64,000 bases of DNA, from positions 24,286 through 88,285 of the forward strand of contig DASVQP010000018.1 in NCBI GenBank assembly GCA_036389135.1, read 5' to 3'. The notes beneath the pieces are model-generated. The model was not told where the DNA came from. It saw nothing but the letters and a program-made list of their open reading frames with translations, and ran no database searches. A program made the translations under genes and the position numbers. Positions 35,956 to 44,783 of this stretch are shown one piece after another. The DNA is from Longimicrobium sp. (GTDB lineage Bacteria > Gemmatimonadota > Gemmatimonadetes > Longimicrobiales > Longimicrobiaceae). How positions within the stretch are numbered: the first letter of the stretch is position 1; every line of letters begins with the position of its first letter.

Positions 35956-37340
35956 GGGCGCGTCTCACGGGTGGCGGCGATGTCGAAGCGCTCCCCCGCG
36001 TCCCCCGCCTCCCAGCGTACCGGCGCCGCCAGCGCGACCCGCGCCAGCCGCGGCGATGCTTCCAGCGCCGGCACCACAGCCGACGCCGAGCGCGCGATCC
36101 CGCCCAGCCGCACGCTCACCGAGTCGGCCGTCAGCGTGGTGAGGTGCGCGGAGTCCGGAAGGGCGCGGGCCAGCGCGGCCACCTCCGCCGTCCACTCCGG
36201 CGCGTCGCGCTCCAGCGCGGCGAGCGCGGTGAGGCGCATCCGCACCTCTTCGACCCCGGCGCGCGTCTCGCGGGCGCGGCGCACGGCGGGCGCGATCTCG
36301 GCCCTGCGCGCCAGAACCGCATCCAGCTCGCGCTGCAGCCCGTGCAGGTGGAACCCGGCCGCGATCACGAGGAGGAGCGCCGAAGCCGCCACCAGCACCA
36401 CGTTCCTCTTCTGCTGCAGGCGCGCGCGAGCCCGGACCATCGCCGCGGGCATGAGCTGCGGGACGGAGTCGCGGGCCAGCGCCGCCCCCAGCGCGAGCAC
36501 CGCCTCCGCCGGGATCCGCTGCACCCCGGCGGCGGCGAGCGGGGGCGGCGCATCCCCGCGCCGTGAGAGCGCGTCGCGGAGCGCGAGGTCGTCCTCCGCC
36601 GCCCCGCACACCACCAGCCCGTCGAGCGGCGACCACTCCGCGGCGGGCCTCAGGGTGGCCACGATGCGCTCGGCCAGCGACGCCGCGTCCTCCTCCGGCC
36701 CGGCGGCGATGGGATGGACCGCCTCCAGCGTGCCGTCGCGCAGGATCACCACCTCTACACCTGCACGGGTGCGAGCCACCGCGCCCACACGCCCGCGCCG
36801 CGCCGCCGGCACCCGCGCGCGCACCGCCTCCGCCAGCGCGACGGCGGCGGGGACGATGCGGCCCAGCGTGAATCCGCACGCCTGCGCCGCCGCGCCCACC
36901 GCCTCTACGATGGCCTCCGGGGCAACCGTGGCCAGCGTCGCGGCAGGGGCACCGGCGCGGACCCGTTCCACGCGCACCGCATCCGCCACCAGCGACTCGT
37001 CGCGCACGGCGAAGTGGCGGCGCGCGTTTTTGGCCACCAGCGCGCCCAGCTCCGCCCTGCGCACGGGCGGGAGCGGGACGACCTTGGCATGTGCCAGCCG
37101 CCCCAGAAGCGCCACGTCCAGCGTGCCACCCGACGTGCCCAGCGCCCCCGCCAGCGCCGCGAGCGCCTCGTCCAGCTCCGGCCAGTCCCCCGCGCGCGTG
37201 GCGGGCGACAGGTCGCTCTCCAGCACCTCGGGCATGCGCGCCGCCGGTCCGCTCACCGCCACCATCCGCACAGGCGCCAGCGCGATCGCCAGCTGTACGC
37301 GACGTAGCGGTTTGCGGTCGGTCGAATCGGTGCGTGTCAT
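35952..37340 (-). CDS. gspL: Type II secretion system protein GspL-like (actin-fold plus periplasmic domain)
   Basis: A 462-residue bitopic protein. Residues 1-320 form an actin/PilM-like ATPase-fold cytoplasmic domain (AVVAVGGDG-like and ILRDGTLEAVHPIAAG segments). A membrane helix NVVLVAASALLLVIAAGF follows, and then a periplasmic coil and ferredoxin-like domain (VRARETRAGVEEVRMRLTALAALERD...) resembling PilN. This is the usual GspL layout that links the ATPase GspE to GspM. Position between F and M fits. Sequence is diverged, so the letter is by architecture and order. Confidence 0.8.
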   Translation of the reverse strand: MTRTDSTDRKPLRRVQLAIALAPVRMVAVSGPAARMPEVLESDLSPATRAGDWPELDEALAALAGALGTSGGTLDVALLGRLAHAKVVPLPPVRRAELGALVAKNARRHFAVRDESLVADAVRVERVRAGAPAATLATVAPEAIVEAVGAAAQACGFTLGRIVPAAVALAEAVRARVPAARRGRVGAVARTRAGVEVVILRDGTLEAVHPIAAGPEEDAASLAERIVATLRPAAEWSPLDGLVVCGAAEDDLALRDALSRRGDAPPPLAAAGVQRIPAEAVLALGAALARDSVPQLMPAAMVRARARLQQKRNVVLVAASALLLVIAAGFHLHGLQRELDAVLARRAEIAPAVRRARETRAGVEEVRMRLTALAALERDAPEWTAEVAALARALPDSAHLTTLTADSVSVRLGGIARSASAVVPALEASPRLARVALAAPVRWEAGDAGERFDIAATRETRP

Positions 37341-37363
37341 CTAGAATCCGGTCGGGGGCTGGC

Positions 37364-38566
37364 TCAAGGCACGTTCTGGATGCCGTAGATCGCCTGGAGG
37401 AGCGAGAGGGCGACGAAGCCGACGGCGCCGCCGAACGCCACGATCATCACCGGCTCCACCAGGCGGAGGAGGCGCTCCAGCGAGCGCTCCACCTCGCCCT
37501 CCATGGCCTCGGCGGCGCGCTCCAGCATCTCGGGAAGGCGGCCGCCCTCCTCCCCCACCTCCACCATCTGGAGGAAGGAGAAGGGGTACACGCCGCCGCG
37601 GCGCAGCGAGACCGCCAGCCCGTCGCCCGCTCGCACCTCCTCGCGCACCCGCAGCACGTCGGCGGCGACGGCGGCGTCGGACTGGGCCTCGGCGGCCGTC
37701 TCCAGCGCGGGGAGGATCGGCATCCCGCTGCGCAGGAGCGTCGAGAGCGCCCGCGCCAGCCGCACCGCCGCCACGCTGCGTCGGATCTTCCCCGCGACCG
37801 GCGCGCGCAGGAGCGCCCGGTCCACGGCGAGGCGCCCTTCTTCGGTGGCGCGCACCGCCGTGAGCGCGGCGGCCAGCAGCACCGGCGCCATCAGCAGCGC
37901 CGGCCACCAGCGCCCCGCGAAGTCGCCCGTCGCCAGCAGGAGCGCGGTGGAGCGCGGGAGCTGGGAGCCGGTGTCGGCCAGCAGCTCCACGAAGCGCGGC
38001 AGGACCTGCACGAAGAGTGTCGCCAGCGCCGCGGCCCCGACCAGCACCATCACCGCCGGGTACAGCATGGCCGATGCGAGGCGCGCCCTAAGCGCCTGCT
38101 CGCGCTCCAGCTGCACGGCGAGGCGGTCCAGCGACTCGGCCAGGTAGCCGCCGCGCTCGCCCGCGCGCACCATCCCCACGGCGAAGCGGGGGAAGATCTC
38201 CGGGTGCTCCGCCATCCCCTCGGCCAGACGCGCCCCGCCGCGGACGCGTGCGCGCACCTCGGACACCGCGGCCGCCACGTCGTTCCTCCCGGCAACGCGC
38301 GCCACCGCTCCCAGGGCGCGGTCCAGCGGAAAGCCCGCGGAGAGGAGCGTCGCCAGATAGCGGATCGACTCCACCATCTCCGCGCGCTTTCCGCGCCCGC
38401 CGCCGCGGCGCTCCCCCGCCTCCCGCGCGGGAGCGGGCGCCACCTCCAGCGGGTACAGCCCCCGCGCCCCGAGCGCGCGCTCCAGCGCCGCGGGCGAAGC
38501 CGCTTCCTCCACGCCTCGGAGCGTGCGGCCGGCCGCATCGGCGGCGCGCCAGGCGAAGGAGGGCAC
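37364..38566 (-). CDS. gspF: Type II secretion system inner-membrane protein GspF
   Basis: A 400-residue platform protein with two repeated GspF domains, each containing helices such as LARALSTLLRSGMPILPALETAAE, and three membrane helices near residues 170-190, 220-240 and 375-395. The N-terminal SFAWRAADAAGRTLRGVEEA opening is the family norm. It starts at a GTG and precedes gspL by 23 bases. Confidence 0.94.
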   Translation of the reverse strand: MPSFAWRAADAAGRTLRGVEEAASPAALERALGARGLYPLEVAPAPAREAGERRGGGRGKRAEMVESIRYLATLLSAGFPLDRALGAVARVAGRNDVAAAVSEVRARVRGGARLAEGMAEHPEIFPRFAVGMVRAGERGGYLAESLDRLAVQLEREQALRARLASAMLYPAVMVLVGAAALATLFVQVLPRFVELLADTGSQLPRSTALLLATGDFAGRWWPALLMAPVLLAAALTAVRATEEGRLAVDRALLRAPVAGKIRRSVAAVRLARALSTLLRSGMPILPALETAAEAQSDAAVAADVLRVREEVRAGDGLAVSLRRGGVYPFSFLQMVEVGEEGGRLPEMLERAAEAMEGEVERSLERLLRLVEPVMIVAFGGAVGFVALSLLQAIYGIQNVP

Positions 38567-38571
38567 GCCGG

Positions 38572-39003
38572 CTACCGCGCGGAGACGTCTGCGTTCTCGC
38601 CCTCGCCGCCCTCGCGCCCGTCGCGCCCCAGCGTGAGGAGCTCGTAGCCGCCGGCGTCCTCGCGGGCGGGGCTGCGGTAAACGTACGCGGCCCCCCAGGG
38701 ATCCTTGGGCACGTCGCGCTTGAGGTACGGCCCGCGCCAGTCGCGCGGCACGGGAGCGGTCTCTGGGCGCTTCACCAGCGCGGCGAGCCCTTGCTCGGTG
38801 GTGGGATAGGCGTCGTTGTCCAGCCGGTACGCCTCCAGCGCGGACCCCAGCATCTCGATCTGCGCGCGCGCGGTGCTGTCCTTGGCCCGTCCCACGTGGC
38901 GAAACACGTTGGGCGCCACCAGCGTGGCGAGCACCGCGATCACGATGATCACCACCAGGATCTCCACCAGCGTGAACCCCGCCGTCTTTCGGGTGTGATG
39001 CAT
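38572..39003 (-). CDS. gspG: Type II secretion system major pseudopilin GspG
   Basis: A 143-residue major pseudopilin. Cleavage at KTAG-FTLVEILVVIIVIAVLATLVAP; Glu5 present. The calcium-loop region is recognisable (DNDAYPTTEQGLAALV, GPYLKRDVPKDPWGAAYVYRSP), which separates GspG from type IV pilins. It follows gspE after a 526-base repeat gap and lies 5 bases ahead of gspF. The acidic C-terminus is slightly longer than usual. Confidence 0.95.
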   Translation of the reverse strand: MHHTRKTAGFTLVEILVVIIVIAVLATLVAPNVFRHVGRAKDSTARAQIEMLGSALEAYRLDNDAYPTTEQGLAALVKRPETAPVPRDWRGPYLKRDVPKDPWGAAYVYRSPAREDAGGYELLTLGRDGREGGEGENADVSAR

Positions 39004-39037
39004 CGGTTCTCGGGTTGGTTGTGCGAGTGCCAGTTCC

Positions 39038-39101
39038 AGGTGCCTGGTGCCTAGTGCCTAGTGCCTAGTGCTAAGTCCTAAGTCCTAAGTCCTGAGTGCC
39101 T
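39038..39101. repeat. 7-bp tandem repeat (AGTGCCT then AAGTCCT units)
   Basis: Three to four units of AGTGCCT run into three to four units of AAGTCCT. It is located just upstream of gspG in the transcription sense. Confidence 0.7.
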
Positions 39102-39112
39102 CCGTTGCCCCC

Positions 39113-39312
39113 ATTTGTCATCCTGAGAGAGCCACCCCGCCCAACTCCGGGACGCACTCCACACTCCTGCGGCGACCGAAGGATCTAGCCGGCGAGGCAA
39201 GAGGACGGCGAAACATGACGAACCCCTCGGCACGCGCATTAGATCCTTCGCTCCGCGCCACGGTTTGGTCGAGGTGCGAGTACGGAGCAGCGCCTCACTC
39301 AGGATGACAAAT
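39113..39312. mobile_element. MITE-like 200-bp element between gspE and gspG
   Basis: Perfect 15-bp terminal inverted repeats ATTTGTCATCCTGAG (39113-39127) and CTCAGGATGACAAAT (39298-39312). A nested perfect 11-bp inverted repeat CGAAGGATCTA / TAGATCCTTCG lies at 39177-39187 and 39240-39250. No coding region. One end is found again near 25490-25507. Confidence 0.7.
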
Positions 39313-39341
39313 GAACGAGGGGGTGCCCGCCTCCCGCGAGC

Positions 39342-39390
39342 CCGCTTCAGCGGTCTTCCCGTGGTTCCAGCCGGGGGATTCATCCCCCGG
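39342..39390. repeat. Two-hairpin element inside the T2SS operon
   Basis: CCGCTTCAGCGG, linker TCTTCCCGTGGTTCCAG, then CCGGGGGATTCATCCCCCGG. Compared with the copy at 25541 the second stem has A/T instead of C/G near its loop, a compensatory change. Confidence 0.7.
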
Positions 39391-39451
39391 GTTCGGGCAT
39401 CGGTTGACGCGCCGGGTGAATTCATCCCCCCGGCGTTCCCGCGCCGGGCCC

Positions 39452-39528
39452 ATTCCCCATTCCCCATTCCCCATTCCCCATTCCCCATTCCCCATTCCCC
39501 ATTCCCCATTCCCCATTCCCCATTCCCC
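39452..39528. repeat. Eleven exact ATTCCCC repeats ending 1 base from gspE stop
   Basis: Eleven perfect tandem copies of the 7-mer ATTCCCC (77 bp), which on the minus strand follow the gspE stop codon at once. Perfect identity suggests recent expansion. Confidence 0.9.
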
Positions 39529-39529
39529 C

Positions 39530-41023
39530 TCACGCCACCCGCAGCACCTCTTCCGGCGTCGTCACCCCCGCGGCCACCTGCCGCCACCCATCCGCCTGCA
39601 GCGGCCGCATGCCGCGGGCGAGGGCAAGGCGGCGCAGGCCGTCGGCGCCGGGGCGGAGAAGGAGCTCGGCGCGCAGCTCGTCGTCCACGCGGAGGAGCTC
39701 GTAGATCCCCGTGCGGCCGCGGAAGCCGGTGCCGCGGCAGGATGGGCAGCCGCGTCCGCGCAGGGCGCTGGTGGCGGGGTAGCCGGCCTCCGCCATCCCG
39801 CGAGCGACCGCTGGATCGATGGGCCCCGGCTCGGCGCAGTGGGCGCACACGCGGCGCACGAGGCGCTGGGCGAGCACCGCTTCCACCGTGCTCGCCACAA
39901 GGTAGTCCGGAACGCCCAACTCCACGAGCCTCGTGAGCGCGCCGGGTGCGTCGTTGGTGTGCAGCGTGGAGAGAACCATGTGGCCCGTGAGCGCCGCCTG
40001 CACGCAGATCTCCGCCGTCTCCGGGTCGCGCATCTCGCCCACGAGCAGGATGTCGGGGTCCTGGCGCAGGATGGAGCGCAGCGCCCGCGCAAAGGTCAGC
40101 CCGGCGCGCGTGTTGACCGGCACCTGCGCCACGCCGGCCAGCTCGTACTCGACCGGGTCCTCCACCGAGACGATCTTTTCGCGTCCCGTGCGGATGCGGT
40201 CGAGGAGGCCGTACAGCGTCGTCGTCTTCCCGCTCCCGGTCGGGCCCGTGGCGAGCACCACGCCGTGCGGGCGCCCCGCGAAGCCGAGCAGGGCGGCCAG
40301 CGTATCGGCGCCCATCCCCATCCCCTCCAGCCCGATGCGCTCCCCCTCCGTGTCCAGCAGGCGGAGCACCACGCTCTCGCCGTGCAGCGTGGGAAGGGTG
40401 GAGACGCGCACGTCCAGCTCGCGGTCGCCGGTGCGCAACCGCACGCGGCCGTCCTGCGGAAGGCGCCGCTCCGCGATGTCCATCTCCGCCATGATCTTGA
40501 GGCGGCTGACGACGGCGGCGCGGAGCTGCGCGGGAGGGGCGGGCGCGGGCTGCAGCACGCCGTCCACGCGGTAGCGGACGCTCATCCCGCGCGCCTCCGC
40601 CTCCATGTGCACGTCGCTGGCGCCGGCCTCCACCGCCTCGGTCAGCAGGAGGTTCACCAGGCGCACCACCGGCGCCTGGTTCGCCAGCTCCTCCAGGTCG
40701 TGCGTCCCCACGTCGCCGTCGTCGGACCCGCCGGCCATCCCGGCGATCATCCCCGCGGCGGTGTCGTCGTGCCCAAAGGCTTCGCGCACCGCCTGCAGCA
40801 GCTCGTCCTCCCCCCACTCGCGCAGCGCCACGCGCGCCCCAAAGAGCACCTCCAGCTCCGCGACCGCCTGCGGGTCCGGGCGCCCGGCGAAGGCCACCAC
40901 CACGCCGTCGTCGCCGCGCGCGAGCGGAAGGAGGCGGTGCTCCTCCAGATACTCGCGCGTCACCCAGTCGCCGGGACGCTCGATGGGGACGTCAGCGTGC
41001 ACCGGCGGGCGCTCTGCTCTCAC
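39530..41023 (-). CDS. gspE: Type II secretion system ATPase GspE
   Basis: A 497-residue cytoplasmic hexameric ATPase driving pseudopilus assembly. Walker A GPTGSGKTT, Asp box and Walker B near ILLVGEMRDPETAEI, His box TGHMVLSTLHTND, and the T2SS-specific four-cysteine zinc site CAHC...CPSC. An N-terminal GspL-binding domain spans about residues 1-130. The GTG at 41023 is the best visible start, but no ribosome site was found; the frame is open to 41203. It is the first gene of the cluster. Confidence 0.92.
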   Translation of the reverse strand: MRAERPPVHADVPIERPGDWVTREYLEEHRLLPLARGDDGVVVAFAGRPDPQAVAELEVLFGARVALREWGEDELLQAVREAFGHDDTAAGMIAGMAGGSDDGDVGTHDLEELANQAPVVRLVNLLLTEAVEAGASDVHMEAEARGMSVRYRVDGVLQPAPAPPAQLRAAVVSRLKIMAEMDIAERRLPQDGRVRLRTGDRELDVRVSTLPTLHGESVVLRLLDTEGERIGLEGMGMGADTLAALLGFAGRPHGVVLATGPTGSGKTTTLYGLLDRIRTGREKIVSVEDPVEYELAGVAQVPVNTRAGLTFARALRSILRQDPDILLVGEMRDPETAEICVQAALTGHMVLSTLHTNDAPGALTRLVELGVPDYLVASTVEAVLAQRLVRRVCAHCAEPGPIDPAVARGMAEAGYPATSALRGRGCPSCRGTGFRGRTGIYELLRVDDELRAELLLRPGADGLRRLALARGMRPLQADGWRQVAAGVTTPEEVLRVA

Positions 41024-41352
41024 GGAAGGTACATCGCTCAGGGGGTGCCTCGAGGACAGGCAAAGAGAGGTTGTTATTGCGCAGACACAAAAGGTGCGGC
41101 GGTGGAGTGCCGCGGAGTCTACAAACCCGTTGCACCCCTTCCTGTTCCGCGACCGATCAGAACGACTATATACAAGCTGTTCCGTTCGCGCCAGCGCCCA
41201 CATTCCCGGATTTCGTAAGCCGCCGATTACGCGCGGCTTAGATTATAAACATGTGTTTTGGCGGGATGGCGGGGCGAAGCGGAATCACGGTGGCGGGGAG
41301 GGGCACGGGCGGCCACGCGGGGCCGCCCCTACGAGGTGCCGGCGACGGCGTG
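41024..41352. promoter_or_regulatory. Gap upstream of gspE: probable promoter region and a palindrome
   Basis: AT-richer sequence at 41060-41250 carries a perfect minus-strand TATAAT (41242-41247) without a convincing -35, about 220 bases before gspE; a second weaker TATAGT lies near 41168. At 41304-41332 a GTAGGGGC-type palindrome (GGGCGGCC...GGCCGCCCCTAC) adjoins the lipid kinase end. No gene seen. Confidence 0.4.
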
Positions 41353-42276
41353 CTATGCGGGGACCAGCACGTGCGCGCCGCTGGGTACCGCGCGCACCGA
41401 GAGTGGCGTGACGCCGATTGGCTCGCCGTCGGATTCGGTGACGACGGGGGAGTCGGTCTCGATGTGGATCTCGGCCGCCTGCAGGTAGATGAGGCGGTCG
41501 TCGCCCGCGTAGCGGCGGCGCGCCATCCGCCAGAGCATGGCGGCCACGTCCGTGAGGTTGCGCGGGGCGAAGATGCACACGTCCAGCTTGCCGTCCTGGA
41601 ACGACACTCCCGGCCCGATGCTGAACCCCACCGAGAGGAAGCGCGACGCGAACTGCCCCATGTTGGCCACCAGCACCATCGCCGCGTTCACCTCCAGCGT
41701 CTCGCCGTCGGCCGTGATGCGGTACAGCGTCGAAGGCGGGGTGATGCCGGTGCGCAAGCCGGCGTACAGGTAGGCGCCGAAGCCCCACCGGTCCTTGAGC
41801 TCGCGCGTGGCGGCGGCCATGATGGCCCCATCCCACCCCGCGCCCGCCGTCACGGCGAAGTAGCGCCCGTCGGCCAGCCGCCCCAGGTCGATGGGCGCGG
41901 CGCGGCCGTTGACCACCACCTCCACAGCCGCCTCCACCCCCAGCGGGATCCCCAGGTTGGCGGCGAGCTGGTTGCCGGTGCCCTTGGGGATGATCCCCAG
42001 CGGCACGCCGGTGCCCGCCAGGCCGGTGATGACCTCGCCCACCGTTCCGTCGCCGCCCACGGCCACCACCGCCCGGTAGCCGACGCGGGCCGCCATGCGC
42101 GCCATCTCCTCGGCATCGCCCGCGCCGCGCGTCTCCAGGATGTCGAACCCCGCGCGGCGCGTGGCGAAGGCCCCGGCCAGGGCGCGCACGGCCCGGTCGG
42201 TGTTCGCCTGCCCCGCGGCCGGGTTCAGCACCACCAGGTATCGGGACGCGTACGGGTGTGGATCGGGCTCGGTCAA
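41353..42276 (-). CDS. Diacylglycerol/lipid kinase family protein
   Basis: A 307-residue cytoplasmic kinase of the DAGK catalytic family (YegS/DgkB-like). Conserved motifs: VVLNPAAG near residue 15, nucleotide loop VAVGGDGTVGEV, IPKGTGNQLAANLGIP, and C-terminal PLSVRAVPSGAHVLVP. It phosphorylates a lipid alcohol; which lipid is unknown. A TTG at 42276 (LTEPDPH) is the best start; no ATG is available between the pgi end and the first motif. It may be co-transcribed with pgi (97 bases upstream). Confidence 0.85.
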   Translation of the reverse strand: MTEPDPHPYASRYLVVLNPAAGQANTDRAVRALAGAFATRRAGFDILETRGAGDAEEMARMAARVGYRAVVAVGGDGTVGEVITGLAGTGVPLGIIPKGTGNQLAANLGIPLGVEAAVEVVVNGRAAPIDLGRLADGRYFAVTAGAGWDGAIMAAATRELKDRWGFGAYLYAGLRTGITPPSTLYRITADGETLEVNAAMVLVANMGQFASRFLSVGFSIGPGVSFQDGKLDVCIFAPRNLTDVAAMLWRMARRRYAGDDRLIYLQAAEIHIETDSPVVTESDGEPIGVTPLSVRAVPSGAHVLVPA

Positions 42277-42373
42277 CTCGGCTGCTTGGCTGCGGACGCG
42301 GGGGAGGGAGCGCGAAGCGCCGGGCCGCGAGTGACCCGGCGCCTCCAAGTATATGCGCGGACGAGGATGGTTT

Positions 42374-43774
42374 CTAGCGCGAAGCCCAGTCGTCGCGCTT
42401 CGGCTCGCGCCCTTCCCACTCGGCGCGCTGCGTCTCGAAGCCCGCGCGCCCGATGATCCCGTAGGTGAGCTGCTTGCCGAGCTCCACGCCGGGCTGGTCC
42501 AGCGGGTCCACGCCGTACAGGTGGCCGGCGTAGACGGTGGCGATCTGGAAGAGCATGAAGACGCCACCCAGCGAGCGCGCGTCCACCCGCGGCAGCTCCA
42601 GCATCATGTTCATCCGCCCGCGCCGTGCGAGCGCTGCCTCGGTGGCCAGCATCTCGGTGCGCAGCAGGCCGCCCAGCGTCTGCCCGCCCAGGTACCCCAG
42701 CTCGCCCAGTTCGGGGTACACGCTCGGGATCTCCACGTCGATCTCCCGCTCCGCCTCGGCCAGAAAGGTGATCGTCTTGTCGAACGGCCCTTCGATGTAG
42801 AGCTGCACCTGCGAGTGCTGGTCGGTGGCGCCGAGCGACTTGACCGGCGTCGGCCCGGCGAACACCTCCTCGCCACCGCGCGTGCTCTGCTTCCCCAGGC
42901 TCTCGGCCCACAGCTGCCGGAACCAGTCCGCGACGTCGCGCAGGCGGTCGGAGTACGGCATCATTACCTGGATGGGCGCGCCGGCCTCGGTGTCCGCCAG
43001 GTACTGGAGCACGGCAAAGAGCCCCGCGGGATTCGAGCGCAGGTCGTCGGTCTCGCAGCGCTCGGCCATCTCGCGGGCGCCGGCCAGCAGCTCGCGCACG
43101 TCGATCCCCACCATCGCCGCCGGCAGCAGCCCCACGGCGGAAAGCACGGAGAAGCGCCCCCCCACGCTGGGCGGGATCGGCAGCGAGGCGATGTCCTCCT
43201 GCTTCGCGAGCTGGCGCAGGACGCCCTTCTCCGGATCGGTGGTGAAGAGCAGGTGCCGCCGGTACCCGTCGCCCAGCTTCTCCTGCAGCCGCTGGCGGAC
43301 GATGAGGTACTGCGACATCGTCTCCGCCGTGCCACCGCTCTTGGATACGACGTTGAAGAGGGTGCGCCCCAGGTCCAGCCGGTCGAGAAAGGGCCCGATG
43401 GTCGCCGGGTCCACGTTGTCCAGCACGTGGATGCGGGGGAAGAAGTCGCGCTCCTCGTCGCTAAGCTCGTTCCACGACGGCTTGAGCAGGGCGGAGCGCA
43501 GGGCGATCATCCCCAGCGCCGACCCCCCGATCCCCAGCACCACGAAGTCGGAGAACGCCTGCCCCGCCCCCTCCGCGAACGCTTCGATGGACGCGACGGT
43601 GTCGTCTTCCTGCGTGAGCCCAAAGAACCCCATCTCCCCCGAATCGCGCCGCCTCAGCGTATCGGCGTGGGCCTCGCGGAACCTCTCCGCCATCCCGTCC
43701 AGCGCCGCGGGGTCGATCCCTCGCCCGCCGAGCCGCGGGGCGAGCATGTTGTTGTAGTCCAGTACGATACGCAT
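42374..43774 (-). CDS. pgi: Glucose-6-phosphate isomerase
   Basis: A 466-residue glycolytic enzyme interconverting glucose-6-phosphate and fructose-6-phosphate. Motifs IGGSALGMIALRSAL and VSKSGGTAETMSQYL, and the active-site region near FSVLSAVGLLPAAMVGID, are present. The size is that of the short (Bacillus/Thermus) class rather than the 549-residue E. coli class. The 5' flank holds a paired heptamer array. It is the upstream neighbour of the lipid kinase gene. Confidence 0.95.
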   Translation of the reverse strand: MRIVLDYNNMLAPRLGGRGIDPAALDGMAERFREAHADTLRRRDSGEMGFFGLTQEDDTVASIEAFAEGAGQAFSDFVVLGIGGSALGMIALRSALLKPSWNELSDEERDFFPRIHVLDNVDPATIGPFLDRLDLGRTLFNVVSKSGGTAETMSQYLIVRQRLQEKLGDGYRRHLLFTTDPEKGVLRQLAKQEDIASLPIPPSVGGRFSVLSAVGLLPAAMVGIDVRELLAGAREMAERCETDDLRSNPAGLFAVLQYLADTEAGAPIQVMMPYSDRLRDVADWFRQLWAESLGKQSTRGGEEVFAGPTPVKSLGATDQHSQVQLYIEGPFDKTITFLAEAEREIDVEIPSVYPELGELGYLGGQTLGGLLRTEMLATEAALARRGRMNMMLELPRVDARSLGGVFMLFQIATVYAGHLYGVDPLDQPGVELGKQLTYGIIGRAGFETQRAEWEGREPKRDDWASR

Positions 43775-43782
43775 GAAAGGCA

Positions 43783-43872
43783 GGGATTGGGGATTAGGGA
43801 TTAGGGATTAGGGACAGCGAGTCGGGGCGGGCGTTGTTCACCTCATCCCCCATCCCTCATCCCCCATCCCTG
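43783..43872. repeat. Paired 7-bp arrays (ATTAGGG / CATCCCC)
   Basis: ATTAGGG-type units at 43783-43813, about 30 bases of loop, then CATCCCC-type units at 43843-43872. The outer ends are CAGGGAT and ATCCCTG, so the whole folds as a hairpin. Confidence 0.75.
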
Positions 43873-43876
43873 CAGT

Positions 43877-44653
43877 TCAGACCTCCACCACCAGCCCGTC
43901 GTACGCGCCGAACACGCCGGAGGGGAGGCGCCGGTCCAGCTCGGCCTGGCTCACGCGGTGGCTCAGGTGCGTGAGGTACGTGCGCTCGGCGCCGACGCGG
44001 GCGGCGGCATCGACGGCCTCCTCCACGCTGAAGTGCGTGGGGTGCGGCCGGCCGAACCAGAGCGCGTTCAGCACCAGCACCCGCACCCCCCGCAGCGCCT
44101 CCTCGGTGCGCGGGGGAAGGAGCTTGCCGTCGGTGATGTAGCCGAGCGGGCCCGCGCGGAAGCCCATCACCTCCTCGCGCCCGTGCGGCACGGGAAGCGG
44201 GAGCATCTCGAAGCCGGCGACCGTCGCGGGCTCGTACGCCCTCACCACGTGCAGCGCCCCCTCCGGCTTCGAAGTCCCCTCCAGCGGCCGCATCGTCGCG
44301 TCGAAGACGTAGCGGAACCGGTCCCGCAGCGTCACCGCGCACCCTTCGGACGCGTACACCTCCAACGGGCCGCCGCCGCGCTCCGAGAAGACGCGCAGGT
44401 CGTCCACGCCGTGCACGTGGTCGGCGTGGCAGTGCGTGTACCACACGGCGTCCACCCTCCCCACCCCGGCCGCGACGAGCTGAAGCCGCAGCTCGGGCGG
44501 CGTGTCCACCAGCAGGCGGCGTCCGTCCTCCTCCAGCAGCGCCCCGTGCCGCGTCCTGCGGTCGCGCGGGTCGGCCGAGGTGCAGACGTCGCAGTCGCAG
44601 CCGATCACCGGCACGCCGAAGGAGGTGCCGGTGCCCAGGAAGGTCAGGCGCAC
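43877..44653 (-). CDS. MBL-fold metallohydrolase, PhnP-like
   Basis: A 258-residue metallo-beta-lactamase-fold phosphodiesterase. The first metal motif reads THCHADHVHGVDD; other ligands appear in PVPHGREEVMG and LTHLSH. The N-terminal CDCDVCTSADPRDRRTR segment with its cysteines matches the zinc/cyclic phosphodiesterase (PhnP) subgroup, which opens 5-phosphoribosyl-1,2-cyclic phosphate. No phn genes are nearby, so the substrate is uncertain. GTG at 44653 is the start; upstream residues translate repeats. Confidence 0.83.
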   Translation of the reverse strand: MRLTFLGTGTSFGVPVIGCDCDVCTSADPRDRRTRHGALLEEDGRRLLVDTPPELRLQLVAAGVGRVDAVWYTHCHADHVHGVDDLRVFSERGGGPLEVYASEGCAVTLRDRFRYVFDATMRPLEGTSKPEGALHVVRAYEPATVAGFEMLPLPVPHGREEVMGFRAGPLGYITDGKLLPPRTEEALRGVRVLVLNALWFGRPHPTHFSVEEAVDAAARVGAERTYLTHLSHRVSQAELDRRLPSGVFGAYDGLVVEV

Positions 44654-44670
44654 GGAACGGACGGGAAGGG

Positions 44671-44778
44671 GGACTGGGGAATGGGGAATGGGGAAAAACA
44701 AAGAGCGAGCACTCCGGCTGACGGGGAGTGGTGCCGTTCGTGGTTACCATTCCCGATTCCCCATTCCCCATTCCCCGC
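44671..44778. repeat. Paired 7-bp arrays (GGGGAAT / ATTCCCC)
   Basis: GGGGAAT units at about 44674-44694, a 53-base loop, then ATTCCCC units at 44748-44778. Complementary arms, located between the MBL hydrolase start and the pyk stop. Confidence 0.75.
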
Positions 44779-44783
44779 TTTTC

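Noticed and set aside
39452..39528. CRISPR array
   Set aside because: The units are 7 bp with no spacers; no cas gene is present. It is a microsatellite-like array.
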